Under the pieces are notes generated by a model that saw only the letters and a program-made list of their open reading frames with translations, was not told the DNA's origin and did not search any database. A program made the translations under genes and the position numbers. Shown here in pieces: positions 15,332 through 23,191 of a stretch of DNA of 54,346 nt. The stretch's first letter is position 1, and each line of letters begins with the position of its first letter. Origin of the DNA: an uncultured Bariatricus sp. (lineage in GTDB: Bacteria > Bacillota > Clostridia > Lachnospirales > Lachnospiraceae); assembly GCA_934320645.1 (NCBI GenBank), contig CAKRFP010000018.1, positions 1 through 54,346 of the forward strand. Direction: 5' to 3'.

Positions 15332-16936
15332 ATGGCAGAAATCAATTTAAGCAAGTATGGTATTACTGGAACAACAGAAATCGTGCACAACCCTTCTTAC
15401 GAATTACTGTTTGAAGAAGAAACAAAAGCAGGTCTTGAGGGATTTGAAAAAGGTCAGGTCAGCGAACTTGGTGCTGTAAACGTAATGACAGGTGTATACA
15501 CCGGACGTTCCCCTAAAGACAAATTCATCGTAGTTGATGAAAACTCTAAAGACACTGTATGGTGGACTTCAGACGAATATAAGAATGACAACCATCCGGC
15601 TTCACAGGAAGCATGGGAAGCTGTAAAGGAGATCGCCAAGAAAGAACTTTCTAACAAGAAACTTTATGTTGTAGATGCATTCTGCGGCGCCAACAAAGAT
15701 ACACGTATGGCAATCCGTTTCATCGTTGAAGTTGCCTGGCAGGCTCATTTCGTAACAAACATGTTCATCAAACCAACAGCTGAAGAACTTGAGAACTTCG
15801 AACCAGACTTCGTAGTATACAATGCTTCAAAAGCAAAAGTTGAAAACTACAAAGAACTTGGACTTAACTCTGAGACAGCTGTTTTATTCAACATCACAAG
15901 TAAAGAACAGGTTATCGTTAATACATGGTACGGCGGAGAAATGAAGAAAGGTATGTTCTCTATGATGAACTACTACCTCCCACTTAAGGGAATCGCCGCT
16001 ATGCACTGCTCAGCAAACACAGATCTGAATGGTGAAAATACAGCAATCTTCTTCGGACTTTCAGGAACAGGTAAGACAACACTTTCTACAGATCCTAAGC
16101 GTCTCCTGATCGGTGATGACGAACACGGCTGGGATGACAACGGAGTATTCAACTTTGAAGGTGGATGCTACGCTAAAGTTATCAACCTTGACAAAGAATC
16201 TGAACCAGATATCTACAACGCAATCAGACGTGACGCTCTTCTTGAGAACGTAACTCTTGATGCTGAAGGAAAAATTGATTTTGCTGATAAGAGTGTAACA
16301 GAAAATACACGTGTATCTTATCCGATTAACCACATTGAAAATATTGTACGTCCGGTTTCTTCTGCACCGGCAGCTAAGAATGTAATCTTCCTGTCTGCAG
16401 ACGCTTTCGGAGTACTTCCGCCGGTATCTGTACTGACTCCGGAACAGACACAGTACTACTTCCTGTCTGGATTCACAGCTAAACTTGCTGGTACAGAACG
16501 TGGAATCACAGAACCTACACCAACATTCTCTGCTTGCTTCGGACAGGCATTCCTTGAACTGCATCCGACAAAATACGCAGAAGAACTTGTTAAGAAGATG
16601 GAAAAGAGCGGAGCAAAAGCTTACCTCGTTAACACAGGATGGAACGGAACAGGAAAACGTATCTCTATCAAAGATACTCGTGGTATCATCGATGCTATCC
16701 TGAACGGAGACATCTTAAATGCACCGACCAAGAAGATTCCTTTCTTCAACTTTGAAGTACCTACAGAACTTCCGGGAGTTGATTCAGGAATTCTTGATCC
16801 TCGCGACACATATGCTGATGCTTCTGAATGGGAGACAAAGGCTAAGGATCTTGCTGCAAGATTCGTTAAGAACTTCGCCAAATACGAAGGAAATGCTGCT
16901 GGTAAAGCACTTGTATCTGCTGGACCGCAGGCTTAA
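15332..16936 (+). CDS. pckA: Phosphoenolpyruvate carboxykinase (ATP)
   Basis: This 534-residue ATP-type PEP carboxykinase interconverts oxaloacetate plus ATP with PEP plus CO2 plus ADP. The P-loop GLSGTGKTT is at 242-250, the metal-binding DDEHGW at 262-267, and YTGRSPKDKF at 56-65 binds oxaloacetate. In anaerobic gut Firmicutes it often runs in the CO2-fixing, ATP-forming direction. Codon use differs from neighbours: many AAG/AAC and CTT codons, suggesting high expression. It has its own promoter, structured leader and terminator. Confidence 0.96.
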   Translation: MAEINLSKYGITGTTEIVHNPSYELLFEEETKAGLEGFEKGQVSELGAVNVMTGVYTGRSPKDKFIVVDENSKDTVWWTSDEYKNDNHPASQEAWEAVKEIAKKELSNKKLYVVDAFCGANKDTRMAIRFIVEVAWQAHFVTNMFIKPTAEELENFEPDFVVYNASKAKVENYKELGLNSETAVLFNITSKEQVIVNTWYGGEMKKGMFSMMNYYLPLKGIAAMHCSANTDLNGENTAIFFGLSGTGKTTLSTDPKRLLIGDDEHGWDDNGVFNFEGGCYAKVINLDKESEPDIYNAIRRDALLENVTLDAEGKIDFADKSVTENTRVSYPINHIENIVRPVSSAPAAKNVIFLSADAFGVLPPVSVLTPEQTQYYFLSGFTAKLAGTERGITEPTPTFSACFGQAFLELHPTKYAEELVKKMEKSGAKAYLVNTGWNGTGKRISIKDTRGIIDAILNGDILNAPTKKIPFFNFEVPTELPGVDSGILDPRDTYADASEWETKAKDLAARFVKNFAKYEGNAAGKALVSAGPQA

Positions 16937-16951
16937 TTACGAGATTAAAAG

Positions 16952-16989
16952 ATGGATGTGGGAGAGTTTCTCCTGCATCCATTTTTTTG
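16952..16989 (+). terminator. Terminator of pckA
   Basis: A 14-bp stem with two G-U pairs (starting ATGGATG, ending CATCCAT) and a 3-base loop is followed by seven T residues, 15 bases after the stop. Confidence 0.9.
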
Positions 16990-17001
16990 TGTATACGATG
17001 A

Positions 17002-17120
17002 GCCAAGTGCAGATTTGTGCTTGCACAAGGATCTGCATTTGGCGAATGTACATCATCGAGCTGTCAAGCGAGATGGTGTACAAAGTATACCAATCGAGTA
17101 GGCGTCAGCTTACTCGATTG
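17002..17120. repeat. Three consecutive stem-loops in the non-coding tract after pckA
   Basis: Hairpin A (17002-17043) pairs GCCAAGTGCAGAT with ATCTGCATTTGGC and continues to GTGC/GCAC. Hairpin B (17047-17082) pairs TGTACATCATC with a GATGGTGTACA arm. Hairpin C (17091-17120) pairs CAATCGAGTA perfectly with TACTCGATTG around 10 bases. There is no open frame with a ribosome site. Together with the next two features they fill most of the 544 bases between pckA and 17481. The remainder (17368-17480) is AT-rich with nothing evident. Confidence 0.75.
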
Positions 17121-17131
17121 TGCGAAGGGAC

Positions 17132-17289
17132 GAGGGAGAGGCTGCAATAACCTCATCTGCTTCGTTGCACTGACCACTCCGATGAGCCTCTTAGGGCGAA
17201 AATTGTGTCAGCAATGGCTTCCACAATTTTTGAGTCTCATCTCCGTAGTGCAAAATGTCAGCAGACGAGGTTATTGCAGCCTCTCCCTC
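17132..17289. repeat. Long imperfect palindrome, element 1
   Basis: The outer arms starting GAGGGAGAGGCTGCAATAAC pair over about 30 bases with one mismatch. Inner segments TTGCAC/GTGCAA, GATGAG/CTCATC and AAAATTGTG/CACAATTTT continue the helix to a short loop. The element is preceded by GGGAC and followed by TGGTTTTTCAAGACA, then TGAATGAT. The same border words flank element 2 at 26498-26698, although the arm sequences differ. Confidence 0.85.
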
Positions 17290-17330
17290 TGGTTTTTCAA
17301 GACAAAACAGAATTGAATGATTTATGGGAA

Positions 17331-17367
17331 ACAGAACCCACAGCCATCTTCGGGCTGTGGGTTCTGT
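17331..17367. terminator. Perfect 15-bp hairpin after palindromic element 1
   Basis: ACAGAACCCACAGCC pairs with GGCTGTGGGTTCTGT around a 7-base loop. Neither strand has a long T run, so the terminator role is tentative. It could close the structured tract or serve the sigma-like gene on the minus strand. Confidence 0.6.
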
Positions 17368-17480
17368 TGACTGTTGTAGTTTGTTGGTCGCAGATATTCT
17401 TTTCGTACTTTTAGAGTATGACGATAGTGTAATATCAACTACATGTATTTATGTAAAATAATTTTTTCTGCAGTATATTT

Positions 17481-18170
17481 CTACTTCTCTTCTGGGGGAA
17501 GTTCTTCTCCGGCGAGTTTGAGGATGTCACTGATCTCATCTTCGGTGATATCCAGGAATTCTTCGAGCTCGTCTACGCTGATTTTGCGTCCCATCTCTTC
17601 GGAAAGTTTTTTGATCTGTTCATCGAGGTCGTTGACTTTTTCTACCATGCGGTTATCCTGTTTTTTGGTTTCTTCCTGGGATTCTAAAAGCGCCTGCATG
17701 CTTTCTTTTGCCATACTTAAAAGCGCTTCCATATCGCCTTCATGCTCTTCCATAGCAAGCATAAGTCCCATGTTGCCTTCCTGAACGAGATCTCCGATGT
17801 AGATATCTGTTCTGTGCATCTCTTTTGCCATAGACAGAATTGCCGGAAGGAGTTCTTTTAACGGATCCCCCTCTCTTAAGCCTTTCAGATCCTGTTCGTA
17901 AAGATTTAAATAATCCTGCTCTTCTTGGGTGTATCTGACTACATCCTCTGGTTTTTCTGCGTTCTTAATGGATCCACCGGCTTTGACGTAGCCTTTTACG
18001 ATCACTTTTTGAGAAAGAAGGTAATCAAATACCAGTTCCATCTGTTCTTTCGACAAATTGTCTTCTGCAAAATATTCTTCGACTGTAGTTTTATCTGTTA
18101 TGTTATTCTGGCTCGCGCAAAGTGCAAGGATTCCTGCCAGTTTTTCACGAAATTCTAATCTTTCTGCCAT
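17481..18170 (-). CDS. Sigma-70-like protein lacking regions 2.3-2.4 and 4
   Basis: This is a 229-residue acidic protein. Residues 5-60 resemble sigma region 1.1. Residues 80-140 resemble regions 1.2 to 2.2, ending in DLVQEGNMGLMLAM (127-140), the conserved core-binding helix. Residues 175-222 (MVEKVND...LSEEMGRKISVDELEEFLDITEDEISDILKLA) resemble region 3. The -10-recognition segment 2.3-2.4 is replaced by a helical linker, and region 4 is missing, so the protein should bind RNA polymerase but not promoters. A core-binding decoy or modulator is possible, but this is inference. Starts at ATG behind GGAGA. Confidence 0.75.
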   Translation of the reverse strand: MAERLEFREKLAGILALCASQNNITDKTTVEEYFAEDNLSKEQMELVFDYLLSQKVIVKGYVKAGGSIKNAEKPEDVVRYTQEEQDYLNLYEQDLKGLREGDPLKELLPAILSMAKEMHRTDIYIGDLVQEGNMGLMLAMEEHEGDMEALLSMAKESMQALLESQEETKKQDNRMVEKVNDLDEQIKKLSEEMGRKISVDELEEFLDITEDEISDILKLAGEELPPEEK

Positions 18171-18269
18171 GTTTTGATTCTCCTGACTATTATAGAAATA
18201 ACTATTCCGCAGTTTTGCGGTACAGAATAATCATAACATTATATTTTCAGGCTGACAATTTATTTTTCA

Positions 18270-18386
18270 TCAGATGCTTTTTGTCTGATTGTTTTGTTCG
18301 AGGTATTCGGCTATTTTTTCTAAGAGATATGTGCCGCCTGCTATGATTGTTGTGCCTCCGATGATTCCGATGATAAATGGTGCCAT
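18270..18386 (-). CDS. 38-residue single-span membrane peptide
   Basis: This short frame encodes MAPFIIGIIGG...LEQNNQTKSI: a Gly/Ile/Thr-rich hydrophobic helix over residues 2-21 and a charged amphipathic tail. AAGGA lies 9 bases before the ATG at 18386; an in-frame ATG at 18395 is too close to that site. It sits between the sigma-like gene and the CwlC-like amidase, about 100 bases from the former. No family recognised. Size and topology fit small membrane regulators, type I toxins or spore peptides. The 18171-18560 stretch otherwise holds only the amidase promoter. Confidence 0.5.
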   Translation of the reverse strand: MAPFIIGIIGGTTIIAGGTYLLEKIAEYLEQNNQTKSI

Positions 18387-18505
18387 GTCTGTCATTCCTT
18401 CCGTTTGTTCTTGTGTGGGTTTCTTTTGACGGTTTTATTGTACTATTTATCGTGGAACGGAACTATCATGGTTGGTTTAAATGTTTGTAAAATCTGCTTC
18501 TTTTC

Positions 18506-18532
18506 ACCCTTTTCATAGATTCACATATATTA
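18506..18532 (+). promoter_or_regulatory. Candidate sigma-K/sigma-E promoter of the CwlC-like gene
   Basis: ACC (18506-18508), 15 bases, CATATATTA (18524-18532) matches the mother-cell -10 pattern CATANNNTA. It lies 28 bases before the ATG. Confidence 0.5.
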
Positions 18533-18560
18533 TATAAAATCTATCTATCGAGGTATATCT

Positions 18561-19559
18561 ATGCCTGTATCTATCATGCTCGATGCCGGTCACGGGGGAC
18601 GTGATCCGGGAGCTGTGTATAATGGTCGCCAGGAAAAGGATGATGTACTGAAGCTGGTGCTTGCGATCGGAGAAATTTTACAGAACAGCGAAATTGATGT
18701 GGAATACACGCGGACAACGGACATTTATGAGACACCTTTCCAGAAAGCAACAGAAGCAAACGAAGCCGGTGTGGATTTCTTCATATCGATCCATCGGAAT
18801 TCCAGTCCTCTTGCCAATCAGTACATGGGCGTGGAAAGCCTGATCTACAATCTTTCCGGTATCAAATATGAGATGGCGGAAAATATCAATGCACAGCTGG
18901 AAACAGTTGGGTTCAAAGATCTCGGAGTAAAAGCGCGCCCGAATCTGGTTGTCCTCCGACGCACAAAAATGCCGGCGATTCTGGTCGAAGTCGGTTTTAT
19001 CAATTCGGATTCTGATAATACAATCTTTGATAAGAACTTTAATGATATTGCACAGGCAATTGCGGATGGGATTCTGGATACGCTGGAAGAAAAAGGGCTC
19101 TGGAAACCAGAAGGCGCAAGAAGCAGTTCGGCAGCATCGGAATCCGAAAAGACTTCTTCTGACGCAGATACTTCTGCTTCCGTTTCTCCTGCTGACGGTT
19201 CTGCAAAATCAGATGTTGATACCCTGACAAATCCCGGCTCAGTCCCTAATTCTCCTTGTACGTCAGACTCTGCTCACATGAATCCGTCTAATGAAAATAC
19301 AGACTCGGAATTTCCTAATTCTTCTCCATCTGTAACCTACAGTGTGCAGGTCGGTGCATTCCGAAATCCGGCGTATGCCAGACGGCTTCTTAATGAACTG
19401 ACCGAGATGGATTTTCCTGCCCGAATTGATGACAGCAGCCAGTATGACCGTGTTCTGGTCGGTCAGTTTGATATGTTAAACGATGCTGCCATGATGGAAC
19501 GAAGGCTCAAGCAGAGCGGATATCCAACTGTGATCGTGAGTTTTTCTGAAGAAGTCTGA
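18561..19559 (+). CDS. N-acetylmuramoyl-L-alanine amidase with SPOR domain (CwlC-like)
   Basis: This 332-residue zinc amidase cuts the MurNAc-L-Ala bond of peptidoglycan. Amidase_3 domain 3-180: zinc ligands H11 (LDAGHGG), E25 and H78 (ISIHRN), and catalytic Glu in VEVGFINS. A Ser/Asn/Pro-rich linker (about 190-260) leads to a SPOR domain (about 262-330) that binds denuded glycan. There is no signal peptide. This is the layout of B. subtilis CwlC, which accumulates in the mother cell and lyses it late in sporulation. The mother-cell-type promoter supports this. Confidence 0.88.
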   Translation: MPVSIMLDAGHGGRDPGAVYNGRQEKDDVLKLVLAIGEILQNSEIDVEYTRTTDIYETPFQKATEANEAGVDFFISIHRNSSPLANQYMGVESLIYNLSGIKYEMAENINAQLETVGFKDLGVKARPNLVVLRRTKMPAILVEVGFINSDSDNTIFDKNFNDIAQAIADGILDTLEEKGLWKPEGARSSSAASESEKTSSDADTSASVSPADGSAKSDVDTLTNPGSVPNSPCTSDSAHMNPSNENTDSEFPNSSPSVTYSVQVGAFRNPAYARRLLNELTEMDFPARIDDSSQYDRVLVGQFDMLNDAAMMERRLKQSGYPTVIVSFSEEV

Positions 19560-19589
19560 TTGATTCTGCGAAAAATTCATAAGCCAAGT

Positions 19590-19637
19590 AAAAAGAACAG
19601 AAAAGATTCTCAGATAAAAATCTTTTCTGTTCTTTTT
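19590..19637. terminator. Bidirectional terminator between the amidase and eda
   Basis: A perfect stem of about 19 bp (AAAAAGAACAGAAAAGATT and its complement) has a 10-base loop. A-rich and T-rich flanks give T runs on both strands, serving the convergent genes. Confidence 0.9.
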
Positions 19638-19708
19638 TGTATATTATAAAGGATAGATTAGTACCTCCTCGGAGGTCATGTATTCCCCTGATAAAAGGGC
19701 TTGTTTCA

Positions 19709-20347
19709 TTATGGGCGAATGCTCTTTGCCAGTGCTTTCGCTTCTTTTGTCAGCTTGCAGATTTTGTCAAATTCACCGTTTTTGATCAGATCCGCTTTTA
19801 CCATCCAGCTTCCGCCACAGCAGATGATCTTGTTAAATTCCAGATAATCTTTCAGATTCTGTGTTCCGATTCCACCTGTCGGCATAAAACGAAGCTGATT
19901 GTATGGTGCTGCCATTGCTTTGATCATAGCCACTCCACCTGCCGGTTCTGCCGGGAAGAATTTAACTACTTTCAGTCCTCTTTTTACTGCCTGTGCCACT
20001 TCGGACGGTGTCACACATCCCGGGAAAATCGGAATTTCTTTTTTCAGACAGTAATCTACGATTTCAGGATCAAATCCAGGACTAACGATGAATTTTGCTC
20101 CTGCCTTAACAGCAGCATCTACCTGTTCGATTGTGAGAACAGTTCCTGCTCCTACAACCATATCCGGATAAGCCTCTGCCATCACTTTTATGGATTCTTC
20201 AGCTGCCTCGGTACGGAAGGTTACTTCTGCACATGGAAGTCCGCCTTCAGTCAGTGCTTTTGCAAGCGGAAGCGCATCTTTTACATCATCAAGAACTACG
20301 ACCGGCACTACACCGAAATCTTCAAATCTTTCTTCAATTGTCATCAT
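19709..20347 (-). CDS. eda: KDPG/KHG aldolase
   Basis: This 212-residue class I aldolase splits 2-keto-3-deoxy-6-phosphogluconate into pyruvate and glyceraldehyde-3-phosphate. The Schiff-base lysine is K129 in VVKFFPAE; E41 in the EVTFRT segment is the general base candidate; GAGTV at 66-70 is typical. It is the last gene of the GntP operon, 8 bases after the KDG kinase, and supplies the final step of the Entner-Doudoroff route. Confidence 0.93.
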   Translation of the reverse strand: MMTIEERFEDFGVVPVVVLDDVKDALPLAKALTEGGLPCAEVTFRTEAAEESIKVMAEAYPDMVVGAGTVLTIEQVDAAVKAGAKFIVSPGFDPEIVDYCLKKEIPIFPGCVTPSEVAQAVKRGLKVVKFFPAEPAGGVAMIKAMAAPYNQLRFMPTGGIGTQNLKDYLEFNKIICCGGSWMVKADLIKNGEFDKICKLTKEAKALAKSIRP

Positions 20348-20355
20348 CTTATCTC

Positions 20356-21408
20356 CTATCGTTTGATATCAAAATCCATCTGCATCACCTGACGGATCAG
20401 TTCTATATCATCTGTAATGTTTCCATCTCCATGAATTGTATGCTTGATCGCACTCGCTGCCACGCCGAATCCTGCAGCCTCTTCCGGCGGATACTCTTTC
20501 ATCAGTGCATAGATGATTCCACTTACGAAAGCATCTCCTCCGCCAACTCTGTCAAGAATCTGGAAAGTCAGTGTTCTGCTCTCATAGGTTTTTCCCTGAT
20601 ACCAGAGATATGCTTTCAGACTGTTTTCGCTACAGCTGTGGGAATAGCGCACATGTCTTGCAATACATTTTATGTTCGGATAACGCTCTGCAAATATCTT
20701 GAAAATCTTATCCTGTTCTTCCAGGTTTGGCTGATAAGGAATCTCTTCCTTCCAGTCACCGGATTCCGGGTTCTTCTCATCTTTCCATAAATGATAAGGC
20801 TCAATTCCAAGAAGAACATCCACATACGGCAGACAATCGGTACAGAAATTTCTGGCTTCTTTCCAGCTCCAGAGTGTACTTCTGAAATTACCGTCAAAAC
20901 TTACGGTGATTCCTTTTGCCTTTGCTGCCTTCAGGCATTCCATGATCATCCATCTGCAGCTTTCTCCAAGAGCCGGAGTGATTCCGCCTAAATGCAGCCA
21001 GGTATAGCCCTCCAGCATCTTTTCAAAATCAACTTTTGTAAAATCATATTCAGCAAATGCACTGTATTTTCTGTCATAAATGACTTTACTTGGACGAATT
21101 CCATATCCTGCTTCCAGATAGTAGGTTCCAAGTCTGTGTGTCGGTGTTTCTTCCGGTGTGCTGAAAATAACCGGATCACAGTTTATATCATTGCTTTTCA
21201 GCATCCGAATCGCACTTTTCCCAAGGCTGTTATCCGGAACAACGGTAAAATAGGTGCTGTCAATTCCCAGATTGGCAAGGGAGATGGCTATATTCGCCTC
21301 ACTCCCGCCATATCTGGCATCAAACGTATTTGTGTTTCTGATTTTTTCATAATCCGGCGGAGTCAGCCGAAGCATGATCTCGCCCAAAGTTATAAATTTA
21401 TGTTCCAT
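20356..21408 (-). CDS. kdgK: 2-keto-3-deoxygluconate kinase (PfkB family)
   Basis: This 350-residue PfkB/ribokinase-family sugar kinase has GGSEAN at 34-39 and the ATP-site GGGDAF at 289-294, with D292 as catalytic base. The substrate is assigned by context: it lies between a sugar-acid dehydratase, which would make 2-keto-3-deoxygluconate (KDG), and KDPG aldolase, which needs KDPG. It is slightly longer than E. coli KdgK (309). Without the neighbours only a generic PfkB call would be safe. Confidence 0.85.
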   Translation of the reverse strand: MEHKFITLGEIMLRLTPPDYEKIRNTNTFDARYGGSEANIAISLANLGIDSTYFTVVPDNSLGKSAIRMLKSNDINCDPVIFSTPEETPTHRLGTYYLEAGYGIRPSKVIYDRKYSAFAEYDFTKVDFEKMLEGYTWLHLGGITPALGESCRWMIMECLKAAKAKGITVSFDGNFRSTLWSWKEARNFCTDCLPYVDVLLGIEPYHLWKDEKNPESGDWKEEIPYQPNLEEQDKIFKIFAERYPNIKCIARHVRYSHSCSENSLKAYLWYQGKTYESRTLTFQILDRVGGGDAFVSGIIYALMKEYPPEEAAGFGVAASAIKHTIHGDGNITDDIELIRQVMQMDFDIKR

Positions 21409-21423
21409 GCTCTTTTCCTCTTT

Positions 21424-23172
21424 TTAGTATTCCAGGTATGCACCTTTCATCGGACTTGCTGCATGCTGACTGAACATTCTAAGCACACCTTTTTTGTATT
21501 TCATTTCTCTTGGTTTCCAGTTTTTACGACGTTCTTTCAGAATCTCATCGATTTCTTCCGGTGTCTTGCGTTCTCCTGCCACCCCGATGATATTCAACTT
21601 TCTTCCCATCACATCAATTTCGATCAGGTCGCCTTCTTCAACCAATGCGATCGGACCTCCGTCAACTGCTTCCGGACTACAATGTCCGATTACCGGTCCT
21701 GTGGATGCTCCGGAGAATCTTCCGTCTGTGATAAGCGCAATACTCTTTCCAAGTTCTTTGTCACTGCTGATTGCTTCTGATGTATAGAACATCTCCGGCA
21801 TTCCGCTTCCTTTCGGTCCTTCGTAGCGGATAAAGACTGCATCACCTTTCTGTACTTTATGCTTCAGAACTGCATCCAGACATTCTTCTTCGCTGTCAAA
21901 TGGTCTTGCGCGAAGTACAGATTTGAACATTTCTTTCGGGCATGCAGTATGTTTGATCACTGCGCCTTCCGGTGCCAGATTTCCCTTTAATACAGCAATA
22001 CTTCCGTCTGTTCCGATCGCTTTGTCATATGGACGGATGATATCTTCTCTTGTAACATTTACCTGATAACGCTGGTTAAATTCCTGCAGCCACTTATCAC
22101 ATTTCTCATAAAATCCGTTTGCCTTAAGTTCTTCTAAGTTTTCTCCAAGTGTCTTTCCTGTAACTGTCATGACATCAAGATGCAGATGTTCTTTGATTTC
22201 TTCCATGATTGCCGGTACACCACCTGCATAATAGAAGCATTCTGCCGGCCAGCGTCCTGCCGGGCGGACATCCAGAAGATATCTTGCACCTCTGTGGATT
22301 CTGTCAAAGGTATCTCCTGTGATTTCAATACCAAATTCATGTGCAATTGCCGGAAGATGAAGCAGACAGTTTGTACTTCCTGAAATTGCCGCATGCACGT
22401 AGATTGCATTTTCAAAGCTGTCCATTGTCACGATCTTAGATGGACGCATAGCTTCTTCTCCTGCCATACTGACTGCACGTTTTCCTGCTTCTCTTGCATA
22501 AGCTAAAAGGTCCGGACTTGTTGCAGGCATCAGTGCACTTCCCGGAAGAGCAAGTCCGAGAGCCTCTGCCATGATCTGCATGGTGGAAGCTGTTCCGATA
22601 AAAGAACATGCACCGCAACTTGGACAAGCATTACATTTTGCCCAGTCAAGTTTTGACTCATCGATTTCCCCACGTTCATATTTCGCACTGTACATACCAA
22701 GCTGTTCCAGTGTAAGCATTTCCGGTCCTGCATTCATAGTTCCACCCGGAACTACAACGGAAGGAATGTCTACTCTGGCAAGTCCCATCAGGTTACCCGG
22801 CACACCCTTATCACAGCTTGAAAGATAAACACCAGCATCAAACGGTGTTGCGTTTGCATGGATCTCAATCATATTTGCGATCATTTCACGGCTTGCAAGG
22901 CTGTAATTGATTCCGTCTGTTCCCTGACTTTCTCCGTCACAGATATCTGTACAGAAATAACGTGCTCCGAAACCTCCTGCCTCTGCAACTCCTTTTCTTA
23001 CTTCTTCCACAAGGATATTTAAGTGTCCGCTGCCCGGATGGCTGTCGCCGTATGTACTTTCCACCATAACCTGCGGTTTGCTAAGATCTTCTTTTTTCCA
23101 ACCGGTTCCGATACGAAGTGGATCTAATTCCGGTGCAAGTTTACGCATTTCCTGACTCTTTAATTCCTTCAT
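21424..23172 (-). CDS. IlvD/Edd-family sugar-acid dehydratase (probable gluconate dehydratase)
   Basis: This 582-residue Fe-S dehydratase carries the family cluster and metal residues: C78 in ICDGESQGTDG, C120-D121-K122 in SSCDKGVPGN, and Cys 180/183/186/189 in CNACPSCGAC. The C-terminal GRFSGASTGPVIGH holds the catalytic Ser. With KDG kinase and KDPG aldolase downstream and a GntP permease upstream, it probably dehydrates free D-gluconate (or a related aldonate) to KDG. Edd (6-phosphogluconate dehydratase) is less likely because a KDG kinase would then be pointless. IlvD proper is unlikely, as no branched-chain genes are near. Confidence 0.85.
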   Translation of the reverse strand: MKELKSQEMRKLAPELDPLRIGTGWKKEDLSKPQVMVESTYGDSHPGSGHLNILVEEVRKGVAEAGGFGARYFCTDICDGESQGTDGINYSLASREMIANMIEIHANATPFDAGVYLSSCDKGVPGNLMGLARVDIPSVVVPGGTMNAGPEMLTLEQLGMYSAKYERGEIDESKLDWAKCNACPSCGACSFIGTASTMQIMAEALGLALPGSALMPATSPDLLAYAREAGKRAVSMAGEEAMRPSKIVTMDSFENAIYVHAAISGSTNCLLHLPAIAHEFGIEITGDTFDRIHRGARYLLDVRPAGRWPAECFYYAGGVPAIMEEIKEHLHLDVMTVTGKTLGENLEELKANGFYEKCDKWLQEFNQRYQVNVTREDIIRPYDKAIGTDGSIAVLKGNLAPEGAVIKHTACPKEMFKSVLRARPFDSEEECLDAVLKHKVQKGDAVFIRYEGPKGSGMPEMFYTSEAISSDKELGKSIALITDGRFSGASTGPVIGHCSPEAVDGGPIALVEEGDLIEIDVMGRKLNIIGVAGERKTPEEIDEILKERRKNWKPREMKYKKGVLRMFSQHAASPMKGAYLEY

Positions 23173-23191
23173 TTTTATTCGCTCCTTTTAT

